DNA of 64,000 nt from NCBI RefSeq assembly GCF_000993785.3, contig NZ_CP009922.3:5022001-5086000 (forward strand), written 5' to 3'. The translations under genes were made by a program, and so were the position numbers. Of the stretch, positions 7,764-17,862 are shown in pieces. The notes under the pieces were generated by a model. It did not search any database. It saw only the letters and a program-made list of their open reading frames with translations, and was not told the origin of the DNA. Each line of letters starts with the position of its first letter. Positions within the stretch are counted from its first letter, which is position 1. The stretch comes from Streptomyces xiamenensis. GTDB taxonomy: Bacteria; Actinomycetota; Actinomycetes; Streptomycetales; Streptomycetaceae.

Positions 7764-8465
7764 TCAGCCGTGCAGTCCGCATTCGGTCTTGCCGCGCCCG
7801 GCCCAGCGCCCGGCACGGGCGTCCTCGCCGGCCCGCACCCGGCGGGTGCACGGCGCGCAGCCGATGGAGGCGTAGCCGTCCTGGAGCAGCGGGTTGGTGA
7901 GCACCCCGTGTTCGGCGACGTAACGGTCCACGTCGTCCTGGGTCCAGCGGGCGATGGGGGAGACCTTGACCTTGCCGCGGCGTTCGTCCCAGCCGACCAC
8001 CGGGGTGCCGGCCCGGGTGGGGGACTCGTCGCGGCGCAGCCCGGTGGCCCACGCGTCGTACCCGGCCAGCCCTCGCTCCAGCGGGGCCACCTTGCGCAGC
8101 GCGCAGCAGCGGTCGGGGTCGCGGTCGTGCAGCGCGGGGCCGAACTCGGCGTCCTGTTCGGCGACGGTGCGGCGCGGGGTGAGGGTGATGAGGCGGACGT
8201 CCATCACCGCTTCGACCGCGTCGCGGGTGCCGATGGTCTCCGGGAAGTGGTAGCCGGTGTCGAGGAAGACCACGTCCACGCCGGGGTGCGCCCGGGAGGC
8301 GAGATGGGCGACGACGGCGTCCTCCATGGAGGAGGCCACGCAGAACCGCGGGCCGAAGGTGCCGGTGGCCCAGCGCAGGATCTCCAGTGCCGGGGCCTCC
8401 TCCAGTTCCCGGCCCGCCCGTTCGGCGAGCGCGCGCAGTTCGGTGGCGGCACGGGGGGCGCTCAT
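7764..8465 (-). CDS. cysH: Adenylyl-sulfate (APS) reductase, [4Fe-4S] type
   Basis: 233 residues. The start ATG (8465-8463) overlaps the stop of the small zinc-ribbon gene as ATGA. The PAPS/APS reductase fold is shown by LDTGYHFPET and ARWTQDDVDRYV. The Cys pairs CC at 120-121 and CxxC at 203-206, together with the catalytic ECGLH at the C-terminus, mark the iron-sulfur APS-reducing subtype rather than the PAPS enzyme. It reduces APS to sulfite with thioredoxin, feeding CysI. Confidence 0.94.
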   Translation of the reverse strand: MSAPRAATELRALAERAGRELEEAPALEILRWATGTFGPRFCVASSMEDAVVAHLASRAHPGVDVVFLDTGYHFPETIGTRDAVEAVMDVRLITLTPRRTVAEQDAEFGPALHDRDPDRCCALRKVAPLERGLAGYDAWATGLRRDESPTRAGTPVVGWDERRGKVKVSPIARWTQDDVDRYVAEHGVLTNPLLQDGYASIGCAPCTRRVRAGEDARAGRWAGRGKTECGLHG

Positions 8466-8641
8466 ATCGGTTCCTCTCCCGGCGGTCGCTGCCGCAGTCC
8501 GCTCGCCAGCAGTCCCAGGAACGACAGCCGGAAGGCGCGGTTGCAGGCCGCGCACTCCCAGGCGCCGTGCCCTTCCTCGGAGGGGCGCAGGTCCTCGTCG
8601 CCGCAGTAGGGGCAGTAGTACGGGGCGGCCCGCTCGCTCAT
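8462..8641 (-). CDS. Small zinc-ribbon protein in the cys operon
   Basis: 59 residues with two CxxC knuckles (CPYC at about 10-13 and CAAC at about 32-35), the typical spacing of a zinc ribbon or small rubredoxin-like fold, followed by a hydrophobic tail FLGLLASGL. Start and stop overlap cysI and cysH respectively as ATGA, so it is co-translated between the sulfite reductase and APS reductase genes. Function is unknown; candidates are an electron-transfer or assembly accessory of the Fe-S/siroheme enzymes. This is inference from position and Cys pattern only. Confidence 0.8.
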   Translation of the reverse strand: MSERAAPYYCPYCGDEDLRPSEEGHGAWECAACNRAFRLSFLGLLASGLRQRPPGEEPI

Positions 8642-10332
8642 GACAGCGCCTCCGCATCGGCCCGCGCCGCCCACTTAGCGAAGGACTCGCCCTCGGTGCG
8701 CTGTTCCTCGAAGGCGCGCAGCACCCGCTCGATGTAGTCCGGGAGTTCGGCGGAGGTGACCTTCAGGCCGCGCACCTTGCGGCCGAAGCCGGGCTCCAGA
8801 CCCAGCGATCCGCCCAGGTGCACCTGGAATCCCTCGACCTGCCGGCCCTCGGCGTCCGTCACCAGCTGGCCCTTGAGGCCGATGTCGGCGATCTGGATGC
8901 GGGCGCAGGAGTTGGGGCAGCCGTTGATGTTGATGGTGAGCGGCTCGGTGAAGCCGGGCAGCCGGCGCTCCAGTTCGTCGATCAGCGAGGCGCCGCGGCC
9001 CTTGGTCTCCACGATCGCCAGCTTGCAGAACTCGATGCCGGTGCAGGCCATGGTGCCGCGCCGGAACGGCGAGGGCCGCGCGGTCAGGTCCAGCGTCGCC
9101 AGGCCCTCGGTCAGCGAGGTGACGCGGTCCTCGGGGACGTCGAGGATCAGCATCTTCTGCTGCACGGTGGTCCGCACGCGGCCGGAGCCGTGCGACTCGG
9201 CGAGGTCGGCGATCTTCGCCAGGGTCGTCCCGTCCACCCGGCCCACCCGGGGGGCGAAGCCGACGTAGTACCGGCCGTCGCGCTGCGGGTGCACCCCGAT
9301 GTGGTCGCGCCACTGGTCCACCGGGGCAGCCGGGGCGGGGCCGTCGGCCATCCGGCGCAGCAGGTACTCGTCCTCCAGCACCTGCCGGAACTTCTCCGGA
9401 CCCCAGTCGGCGATCAGGAACTTGATCCGGGCCCGGGTACGCAGCCGCCGGTAGCCGTAGTCGCGGAAGAGGCCCACGACACCCTCGTACACGTCGGCGA
9501 CTTCCTCCAGCGGCACCCAGGCGCCCAGCCGTACCCCGATCTTGGGGTTGGTGGACAGGCCGCCGCCCACCCACAGGTCGAAGCCTGGGCCGCGTTCGGG
9601 GTGCCGGACGCCGACGAACGCGATGTCGTTGACCTCGTGGGCCACGTCCTGCTGCGGGGAGCCGGAGATGGCGGCCTTGAACTTGCGCGGGAGGTTGGAG
9701 AACGCCTTGTTGCCGATGACGCGGCGCTGGATCTCCTCGATGGCGGGGGTGCCGTCGATGATCTCGTCGGCGGCGATGCCGGCCACCGGGGAGCCGACGA
9801 TGACGCGCGGGGTGTCGCCGCACGCCTCGGTGGTGGACAGGCCCACGCCCTCCAGGCGGCGCCAGATCTCCGGCATGTCCTCGATGCGGATCCAGTGGTA
9901 CTGGATGTTCTGCCGGTCGGTGATGTCGGCCGTGCCGCGGGCGAACTCCTGCGAGACCTCGGCGATCACGCGCAGCTGGGCGGTGGTCAGCCGGCCGCCG
10001 TCGATGCGCACCCGCAGCATGAAGTACTCGTCGTCCAGTTCCTCCGGCTCCAGGACGGCGGTCTTGCCGCCGTCGATGCCGGGGCGGCGCTGCGTGTACA
10101 GCCCCCACCAGCGCATCCGGCCGCGCAGGTCGGCGCCGTCGATGGAGTCGAACCCGCGCTGCGCGTAAATGGTTTCGATGCGCGTCCGTACGTTGAGACC
10201 GTCGTCGTCCTTCTTGGTCTGCTCGTTCGGGTTGAGCGGGGTGAAATGTCCTGCGGCCCACTGGCCTTCGCCGCGGTGGCGTCCGGCTTTGCGGCGGTTG
10301 GGGGCAGCGGGCTTTTTCGCGGGCTCGGACAT
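8638..10332 (-). CDS. cysI: Ferredoxin-dependent sulfite (nitrite/sulfite) reductase
   Basis: 564 residues from the ATG at 10332-10330 (GAAAGAAG just upstream; the longer open frame to 10446 lies in the leader). Two tandem ferrodoxin-like/siroheme half-domains are visible. The [4Fe-4S]-siroheme ligands are C430 and C436 (CTGIEFC) and C472 and C476 (CPNSC). The length and the NIQYHWIRIEDMP and HPQRDGRYY segments match the actinobacterial SirA/NirA type that uses ferredoxin rather than NADPH-flavoprotein. It reduces sulfite to sulfide. The first structural gene of the sulfur operon; the siroheme chelatase is encoded at the far end of the same unit. Confidence 0.93.
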   Translation of the reverse strand: MSEPAKKPAAPNRRKAGRHRGEGQWAAGHFTPLNPNEQTKKDDDGLNVRTRIETIYAQRGFDSIDGADLRGRMRWWGLYTQRRPGIDGGKTAVLEPEELDDEYFMLRVRIDGGRLTTAQLRVIAEVSQEFARGTADITDRQNIQYHWIRIEDMPEIWRRLEGVGLSTTEACGDTPRVIVGSPVAGIAADEIIDGTPAIEEIQRRVIGNKAFSNLPRKFKAAISGSPQQDVAHEVNDIAFVGVRHPERGPGFDLWVGGGLSTNPKIGVRLGAWVPLEEVADVYEGVVGLFRDYGYRRLRTRARIKFLIADWGPEKFRQVLEDEYLLRRMADGPAPAAPVDQWRDHIGVHPQRDGRYYVGFAPRVGRVDGTTLAKIADLAESHGSGRVRTTVQQKMLILDVPEDRVTSLTEGLATLDLTARPSPFRRGTMACTGIEFCKLAIVETKGRGASLIDELERRLPGFTEPLTININGCPNSCARIQIADIGLKGQLVTDAEGRQVEGFQVHLGGSLGLEPGFGRKVRGLKVTSAELPDYIERVLRAFEEQRTEGESFAKWAARADAEALS

Positions 10333-10476
10333 GCTTCTTTCGTCCTTCGGCAGGCGGCAAAGAGACTCTGACCCACAATGAGCCGCGCAAAAGCGGCGGA
10401 ACGGGGCAGAGTCGGCGTCGGGCAGCCGGTTGTCAGGCAGACACACCGGGGAAGGGCGGCCGGCGCGCGGTGGCGC
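10333..10476 (-). promoter_or_regulatory. Candidate attenuator/leader segment between uORF stop and cysI
   Basis: This 144-nt untranslated segment follows the Cys-rich uORF. It contains GCCGC-N6-GCGGC (a 5-bp stem around 10383-10398) and a UCUUU stretch that could pair with AAAGA in the cysI ribosome-binding region. Both would suit a structure that opens or closes the cysI start according to where ribosomes pause on the uORF. No single dominant terminator hairpin is evident by eye. Confidence 0.4.
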
Positions 10477-10560
10477 TCAGCAGTGCGGACACATGGCGCT
10501 GCACATACGACCGAGGTCGATGTGGCGCCTGCTCACCAGGGCGGTTCCAGCTCGCGACAT
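10477..10560 (-). CDS. Cys-rich leader peptide (uORF) of the cys operon
   Basis: On the minus strand an ORF runs from ATG 10560-10558 (27 codons) or the internal GTG 10536-10534 (19 codons) to TGA at 10479-10477. From the GTG it reads VSRRHIDLGRMCSAMCPHC. The R-R-H-I/V-D-L-x-R-x-x-S-A-x-C-P pattern matches short actinobacterial 'putative leader peptides' found upstream of sulfur and amino-acid genes. Three Cys codons sit within the last eight, one being the final sense codon. The position, 144 nt before cysI, fits translation-dependent control of the operon by Cys-tRNA supply. The peptide match is seen; the mechanism is inferred. Confidence 0.75.
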   Translation of the reverse strand: MSRAGTALVSRRHIDLGRMCSAMCPHC

Positions 10561-10623
10561 GCCGGTCAGCGTCGCACGGGCGCTGTCGGGCAGTCCAGAG
10601 TCGTCCGTGATGTGGACGGATGA

Positions 10624-10640
10624 GTCTCATATGCAGAGAC
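10624..10640 (-). promoter_or_regulatory. Palindrome GTCTC-N7-GAGAC in the cys promoter region
   Basis: A perfect 5-7-5 inverted repeat with an AT-rich centre (ATATGCA) lies 64 nt upstream of the uORF ATG, in the only non-coding stretch between cysI's leader and the upstream GNAT gene. It may be a regulator binding site or include the -10 region. Confidence 0.35.
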
Positions 10641-10658
10641 GTGCTGGTGAGAGCCCCG

Positions 10659-11285
10659 TTATGCGCCCGGCCAGGGGCCGGGCTGCGCCGCGTACGGCTC
10701 CTGGCCGACCCGGGTGTCGTACAGCCGGAAACCGCGCCGCCGGTAGTTCTCCAGGGCGTGCTCCCCGTCCTGCGAGCAGGTGTGCACCCACACCCGCCGG
10801 GTCGGCTCGCGGTCCGGCCACCGCCCGGCCAGATCCCAGGCGCGGGCGGTGCCCTCGGCGAGCAGCAGTCCGCCCAGGCCACGGCCCCGGAAGGCGGGCA
10901 GCAGCCCGAAGTAGCTGATCTCCACCACCCCGGCGTCCTGGGCGGTCAGTTCGACGAAGCCGCCGGGAGTGCCGCGCTCGTACACCACCCAGGTCTCCAC
11001 CCCCGGCCGCTCCAGATGCGCCCGCCAGCGGGCCAGGTCCCACGGCAGCCGGTCGGTCCAGGCGACATCCTGGCCCACCGCCGTGTACAGAAAGCGGCTG
11101 AACTCGGGGCTGGGCACCGCAGCCCGCTCGATCCGGACCTCCGCGCCGGGCGCCGGACGGCGGGCCGGGCCGGGCTCCCGCGGCTCCGTCTGCTCCAGGT
11201 ACCAGGTGGTGACGGTGACACGGACGGCGGGGGCGTCGGCGTCGCGGGCGGGGTCCGGGGGCGGCGAGGTGCTCATTCCCGTCAT
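10659..11285 (-). CDS. GNAT-family N-acetyltransferase
   Basis: 208 residues (199 if ATG 11276 is used). The acetyl-CoA binding motif A is clear: VVEISYFGLLPAFRGRGLGGLLL with RGRGLG as the pyrophosphate loop, followed by VHTCSQDGEHALENYRRRGF as motif B. The N-terminal half carries the TWYLEQTEP strand usual in this group of actinobacterial GNATs. Substrate is unknown. It lies upstream of the cys operon on the same strand, but the leader and palindrome between them suggest that cysI has its own promoter. Confidence 0.85.
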   Translation of the reverse strand: MTGMSTSPPPDPARDADAPAVRVTVTTWYLEQTEPREPGPARRPAPGAEVRIERAAVPSPEFSRFLYTAVGQDVAWTDRLPWDLARWRAHLERPGVETWVVYERGTPGGFVELTAQDAGVVEISYFGLLPAFRGRGLGGLLLAEGTARAWDLAGRWPDREPTRRVWVHTCSQDGEHALENYRRRGFRLYDTRVGQEPYAAQPGPWPGA

Positions 11286-11306
11286 TCCATCACAGGCACC
11301 CCACCC

Positions 11307-12959
11307 CTACCGGGGCAGCGCCCGCTCCACCACCGCCTCCAGGTCCAGCCCCTTCGGCAGCGTCCCGAAGGCGAGCCCGCCCTCCCCGCCCAGCCGCGAG
11401 GCGCAGAACGCGTCGGCCACCGCCGCCGGGGCGTACCGGACCAGCAGCGACCCCTGCAGCACCAGCGCCAGCCGCTCCACCAGCCGCCGCGCCCGCCCCT
11501 CGATGCCCTCCAGGTCCGACAGCTCCGTCAGCACGTCCTTGATCGCCGCGTCCAGCCGGTGGTCGGCGCCCGAGGAGTGCCCCACCTCGGTCAGGAACGC
11601 GTTCAGCGCCATCGGTTCACGCTGCAACGCCCGCAGTACGTCGAGGGACTGCACATTGCCCGCGCCCTCCCAGATCGAGTTCAGCGGCGACTCGCGCAGC
11701 AGCCGCGGCATCCCGGACTCCTCCACGTAGCCGTTGCCGCCCAGGCACTCCAGCGCCTCCACCGTCAGCGGGGTACAGCGCTTGGTCACCCAGTACTTGG
11801 CCGCCGGCACCGCGAGCCGCAGCAGATGCCGCTCCGAGGCGCTGCCCGCCGCCGCCCGGTCGTACGCCGCAGCCAGCCGCATCGTCAGCGCGGTCGCCGC
11901 CTCCGACTCCAGCGCCAGATCCGCCAGGACGTTGCGCATGAGCGGCTTGTCGATCAGCGCGCCGCCGAACGCCGAACGGTGCTCCGCGTGATGCACCGCC
12001 TGGGTCACCGCCTGCCGCATGATCGCCGCGGACCCGGCCACACAGTCCAGCCGGGTCGCCGCCACCATCCCGATGATGGTGGCCACCCCGCGACCCTCCT
12101 CGCCGACCCGCCACGCCAGCGTGGAACCGTCGAACTCCACCTCGGCGGAGGCGTTGGAGCGGTTGCCCAGCTTGTCCTTCAGCCGCTGGACGAGGAAGGT
12201 GTTGCGGCTCCCGTCCGGCAGCACCCGGGGCAGCAGGAAACAGGTGAGCCCGCCGGGCGCCTGCGCCAGCACCAGGAACACGTCCGACATCGGCGCCGAG
12301 CAGAACCACTTGTGACCGCGCAGCGCGTAGGCCCCGTCCTCCTGGAGCGGTACGGCCTCGGTCGTGTTGGCCCGGACGTCCGAGCCGCCCTGCTTCTCCG
12401 TCATCCCCATCCCGGCCAGCACCCCCGCCTTGCCGGCCGCCGGGCGCAGCCCCGGCTCGTACACCGTGGAGGTCAGCAGCGGCTCCCACGCGGCGGCCAG
12501 AGCGGGCTCGGCGCGCAGCGCGGGCACCGCGGCGTGCGTCATCGACAACGGACAGCCGTGCCCCGCCTCCACCTGCGACCACACCACGAACGCGGCGGCG
12601 CGCCGCAGATGGCCGTCCGTACGCGGCCACGCCGCCGTCAGGCCGGCGGCCACCCCGCGCTCCAGCAGCCGGTGCCAGGACGGGTGGAACTCCACCTCGT
12701 CGATCCGCTCGCCGTAGCGGTCGTGGGTGCGCAGCACCGGGGGGTTCTCGTTGGCCAGCCGCCCCCACTCCTGCGCCTCCCGCGAGCCGGCCGCCCGGCC
12801 CAGCTCGCTCAACTCCGCCGCGCTGCGCGCCGCCTGCCCCGGGTCACCGCTGTGGCGCTCCACCGCCTCCCGCAGCGCGGCGTCCGCGCCGAAGACGTCG
12901 TGGCCCACCAGGGGCGGAACTTGGTTGGTCACCCGGTGCGTGCTGGAGGTGGAGGTCAT
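11307..12959 (-). CDS. AidB-like acyl-CoA dehydrogenase
   Basis: 550 residues, longer than ordinary acyl-CoA dehydrogenases and typical of the AidB branch. The N-terminal AidB extension (THRVTNQVPPLVGHDVFGADAALREAV) is followed by GMGMTEKQGGSDVRANTT, CSAPMSDVFLVLAQA, and the FAD-domain ECLGGNGYVEESGMPRLLRESPLNSIWEGAGNV. In E. coli AidB protects DNA in alkylation stress; here the substrate is unknown. An Ada/AlkA repair gene lies about 6 kb away. The start codon is only 11 bp from that of the divergent YihY gene; TAACGT at -12 to -7 of the ATG suggests a leaderless transcript. Confidence 0.9.
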   Translation of the reverse strand: MTSTSSTHRVTNQVPPLVGHDVFGADAALREAVERHSGDPGQAARSAAELSELGRAAGSREAQEWGRLANENPPVLRTHDRYGERIDEVEFHPSWHRLLERGVAAGLTAAWPRTDGHLRRAAAFVVWSQVEAGHGCPLSMTHAAVPALRAEPALAAAWEPLLTSTVYEPGLRPAAGKAGVLAGMGMTEKQGGSDVRANTTEAVPLQEDGAYALRGHKWFCSAPMSDVFLVLAQAPGGLTCFLLPRVLPDGSRNTFLVQRLKDKLGNRSNASAEVEFDGSTLAWRVGEEGRGVATIIGMVAATRLDCVAGSAAIMRQAVTQAVHHAEHRSAFGGALIDKPLMRNVLADLALESEAATALTMRLAAAYDRAAAGSASERHLLRLAVPAAKYWVTKRCTPLTVEALECLGGNGYVEESGMPRLLRESPLNSIWEGAGNVQSLDVLRALQREPMALNAFLTEVGHSSGADHRLDAAIKDVLTELSDLEGIEGRARRLVERLALVLQGSLLVRYAPAAVADAFCASRLGGEGGLAFGTLPKGLDLEAVVERALPR

Positions 12960-12964
12960 GCGGT

Positions 12965-12971
12965 TACGTTA
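12965..12971. promoter_or_regulatory. Shared -10 region of a divergent, probably leaderless promoter pair
   Basis: On the + strand TACGTT (12965-12970) is a TANNNT -10 element 7 nt before GTG 12977. On the - strand TAACGT (12971-12966) is a TANNNT -10 element 7 nt before ATG 12959. The two hexamers overlap by five bases within the palindrome TTACGTTA-like core. A CTGACT element lies 18 nt upstream of the minus -10. The gene starts leave no room for ribosome-binding sites. Confidence 0.5.
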
Positions 12972-14404
12972 TGCGCGTGAACGCCGAACAGTCAGCACCC
13001 ATACCGGAAGGACAGCGCAGACAGCGCGCGGCGGAGCGGGGGGAAGCACCACGGGGGACGACCGGGGACGGGGCGCGGGGCCGGACGCCGGACCCCGGGC
13101 CCGGCACGAGGCACGACAGACACGACAGAAAGCAGGAGAAGAAGCGGGAGAAACAGGAGCGCAGACGCCTCGGCCGCCCCTCGCGCAGTGCCGTCTACCG
13201 CAACATCCCCAAGGGCAGGCTCTCCTGGCTGCTGCTGAAGGACACCGTCACCTCCTGCTCCGAGCACCGGGTGATGGGCATGGCCGCCGAGGCGGCGTTC
13301 TTCACCCTGCTCTCCCTGCCCCCGCTGCTGCTGGGCCTGATCGGGCTGCTCTCCAGCCTGGACGCGGTGGCCGGCACCACGGCGCTGCCCACCGTGCGCG
13401 GCCACATCCTGGAGCTGTCCGGGGCGATGCTCTCCGACCGCGGCGTGGACGAGGTCATCACGCCGCTGATCAACGATCTGGTCTCCGGGCCGCGCCCCGA
13501 CGTGATGTCCTTCGGCTTCATCGTCGCCCTGTGGTCGGGCTCGCGGGCGATGAACGTCTTCGTCGGCACCATCACCGTGATGTACGGGCTCGACGGCCAC
13601 CGCAACCCGGCCACCACCCGGCTGCTGGCGTTCTCCATGTACGTGGTCAGCATGGTGGTCGGCGCGATCGCCGTGCCCGCCATGGTGATCGGCCCCGGCA
13701 TGGTCGCCGAGTGGGTGCCGCAGCTGTCCGGGGCGCTGCGCTACACGTACTGGCCGCTCCTGCTGCTGCTGTGCGTCTCCTTCCTCACCACGCTGTACCA
13801 CGTGTCGGTGCCGGTGCGGTCGCCCTGGCGCGAGGACATCCCCGGCGCGCTGGTGGCGCTGACCATCTGGGCGGCGTGCGCGTACGCCCTCAAGGCGTAT
13901 CTGCGCGCGACCGTCGAGGGGCCCAGCATGTACGGGTCGCTGGCGGTGCCGGTCGCGATCCTGCTGTGGCTGGCCCTGTCCGCCTTCGCCGTGCTGGTCG
14001 GCGCCGCGCTGAACGCCGCCGTGGACCGGATCTGGCCCACCGCCACCATCGCCGCGGCCCGTGCCGAGAGCGAGCGCGCCCGCGCCGCCGCCGCGGCGGC
14101 GATGGCGGCGGCCGTCAAGTCCCGCCGTTCGCGGGCCGAGGCGCAGGGCATCCCGGAGCCGGACGATCCCATGGTGACCGCGCGCCGCTGGGCGAAGGCG
14201 TGGCAGCGCGGGGAGCTGCGGGAGGAGCTGGAGCGCATGCGCCGGGCGGGCGACGACCGTCGCCGGCGCATCCGGGGCACCGACCGCCGGGGCGCCAAGT
14301 CCGTCACGGTGCGCGCCGGATCGCGGGGTAAGGGTTCTAGTACAGTGAGGCGTTCGCGGCTACGGCATGGGAGCGGACATGGGCGTGACAAGAGCCGTGA
14401 GTGA
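12971..14404 (+). CDS. YihY/UPF0761-family integral membrane protein
   Basis: 477 residues (start ATG 12971; GTG 12977 would fit a leaderless transcript). A long basic N-terminus (to ~residue 75) precedes a YihY/virulence-factor-BrkB core: GMAAEAAFFTLLSLPPLLLGLIGLL, FIVALWSGSRAMNVFVGTITVMYG, and about six membrane helices. The C-terminal ~120 residues are charged and rich in Arg and Ala. The family is often misnamed ribonuclease BN; transport or envelope function is unknown. Its last 26 nt overlap the following regulator gene. Confidence 0.85.
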   Translation: MRVNAEQSAPIPEGQRRQRAAERGEAPRGTTGDGARGRTPDPGPGTRHDRHDRKQEKKREKQERRRLGRPSRSAVYRNIPKGRLSWLLLKDTVTSCSEHRVMGMAAEAAFFTLLSLPPLLLGLIGLLSSLDAVAGTTALPTVRGHILELSGAMLSDRGVDEVITPLINDLVSGPRPDVMSFGFIVALWSGSRAMNVFVGTITVMYGLDGHRNPATTRLLAFSMYVVSMVVGAIAVPAMVIGPGMVAEWVPQLSGALRYTYWPLLLLLCVSFLTTLYHVSVPVRSPWREDIPGALVALTIWAACAYALKAYLRATVEGPSMYGSLAVPVAILLWLALSAFAVLVGAALNAAVDRIWPTATIAAARAESERARAAAAAAMAAAVKSRRSRAEAQGIPEPDDPMVTARRWAKAWQRGELREELERMRRAGDDRRRRIRGTDRRGAKSVTVRAGSRGKGSSTVRRSRLRHGSGHGRDKSRE

Positions 14405-15278
14405 GCGCGTCGGGGGACCCCTGGACGACCGCAGATCCGGGCCCACCGTCCCCCGCATGATCCTGGGCTCCAGGCTGCGCAAGCTGCGCGAGGCCCGCCG
14501 GATCACCGGCGCGGAAGCGGGCGAGGTGATCCGTGCCTCGCACTCCAAGATCAGCCGGCTGGAGATGGGCCGCACCGGGTTCAAGCTGCGCGACGTGGAT
14601 GACCTGCTGACGCTGTACGGGGTGACCGACTCCGCCGAGCGCGCCACCCTGCTGGCACTGGCCCGGCAGTCCAACACCCCCGGCTGGTGGCACGCGTACC
14701 ACGATGTGGTGCCCAGCTGGCTGAACGTCTTCCTCGGCCTGGAGCAGGCGGCTGTGGTCATCCGTACGTATGAGCAGCAGTTCATCCCGGGACTGCTCCA
14801 GACCGAGGGGTACAGCCGCGCCGTGCACCGGCTCACCCCCGAGCCGCAGGACGGGCTGCTGGAACGCCGGGTCGAGCTGCGGATGGCCAGACAGCGCATT
14901 CTGCACCGGCCGGGCCCGCCCCATCTGTGGGCGGTGATCGACGAGGCTGCGCTGCGCCGCTCCATGGGCAGCGCGGCGATGATGCGCGAGCAGCTGGGGC
15001 ATCTGCTGGAGATCTCCCGGCTGGCGCACGTCAGTATCCAGGTGCTGCCGTTCTCGGCCGGCGGGCACGCGGCGGTGGGCGGCCCGGTGACGGTGCTGCG
15101 CCCGCCGGGCGCCGAGCTGCCCGACGTGGTGTACCTGGAGCAGCTGAACGGCGGCGTCTACCCGGACAAGCCCGCCGAGATAGAGCAGTACCGGCACGTG
15201 ATGAACCAGGTCGTGCTCCAGGCCGAGCCGCCGACCGCCACCGCCGCCTTCCTGGAGCGGCTGCTGCGGGAGAGCTGA
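14379..15278 (+). CDS. XRE-family regulator with DUF5753 (Scr1-type)
   Basis: 299 residues from ATG 14379 (GGGAG 6 nt upstream). The N-terminal HTH is LRKLREARRITGAEAGEVIRASHSKISRLEMGRTGFK (about residues 28-64). The C-terminal DUF5753 domain runs from about 105, beginning NVFLGLEQAAVVIRTYEQQFIPGLLQTEGYSRAV and ending near the C-terminus. Such Streptomyces regulators are commonly next to a small DUF397 gene; none is seen here. Targets unknown. A short GC-rich inverted repeat (CCGCGC-N6-GCGCGG) follows the stop at about 15285-15302. Confidence 0.88.
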   Translation: MGVTRAVSERVGGPLDDRRSGPTVPRMILGSRLRKLREARRITGAEAGEVIRASHSKISRLEMGRTGFKLRDVDDLLTLYGVTDSAERATLLALARQSNTPGWWHAYHDVVPSWLNVFLGLEQAAVVIRTYEQQFIPGLLQTEGYSRAVHRLTPEPQDGLLERRVELRMARQRILHRPGPPHLWAVIDEAALRRSMGSAAMMREQLGHLLEISRLAHVSIQVLPFSAGGHAAVGGPVTVLRPPGAELPDVVYLEQLNGGVYPDKPAEIEQYRHVMNQVVLQAEPPTATAAFLERLLRES

Positions 15279-15411
15279 CGGGCCCGCGCGTCCGGGCGCG
15301 GTCACCCGCGCGGTTCCCCGGCGCGCGCCCGTGCGGGGACGCGTACGGTCCCGCACTGATCGCTCACAGCGAACGCCCGGCCTCCGGGGAACATCCCGCC
15401 GCCCTCCGGCA

Positions 15412-15430
15412 TTGAGTGCAGTGAACTCAA
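15412..15430. promoter_or_regulatory. HAIR operator (HspR binding site) upstream of lon
   Basis: The sequence TTGAGT-GCAGTGA-ACTCAA matches the HspR-associated inverted repeat consensus CTTGAGT-N7-ACTCAAG with correct 7-nt spacing. It lies 22 bp before the lon ATG. Lon is a known HspR regulon member in Streptomyces. hspR itself is not in the window. Confidence 0.85.
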
Positions 15431-15452
15431 CTTGTCTGCTGAGGGAGAGGTC

Positions 15453-17855
<2,403 letters not shown>

Positions 17856-17862
17856 TGCCACG

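Noticed and set aside
8675..10390. Long alternative frame on the same strand as cysI
   Set aside because: Arg/Pro-rich, no conserved motifs; it is an offset reading of the sulfite reductase gene.
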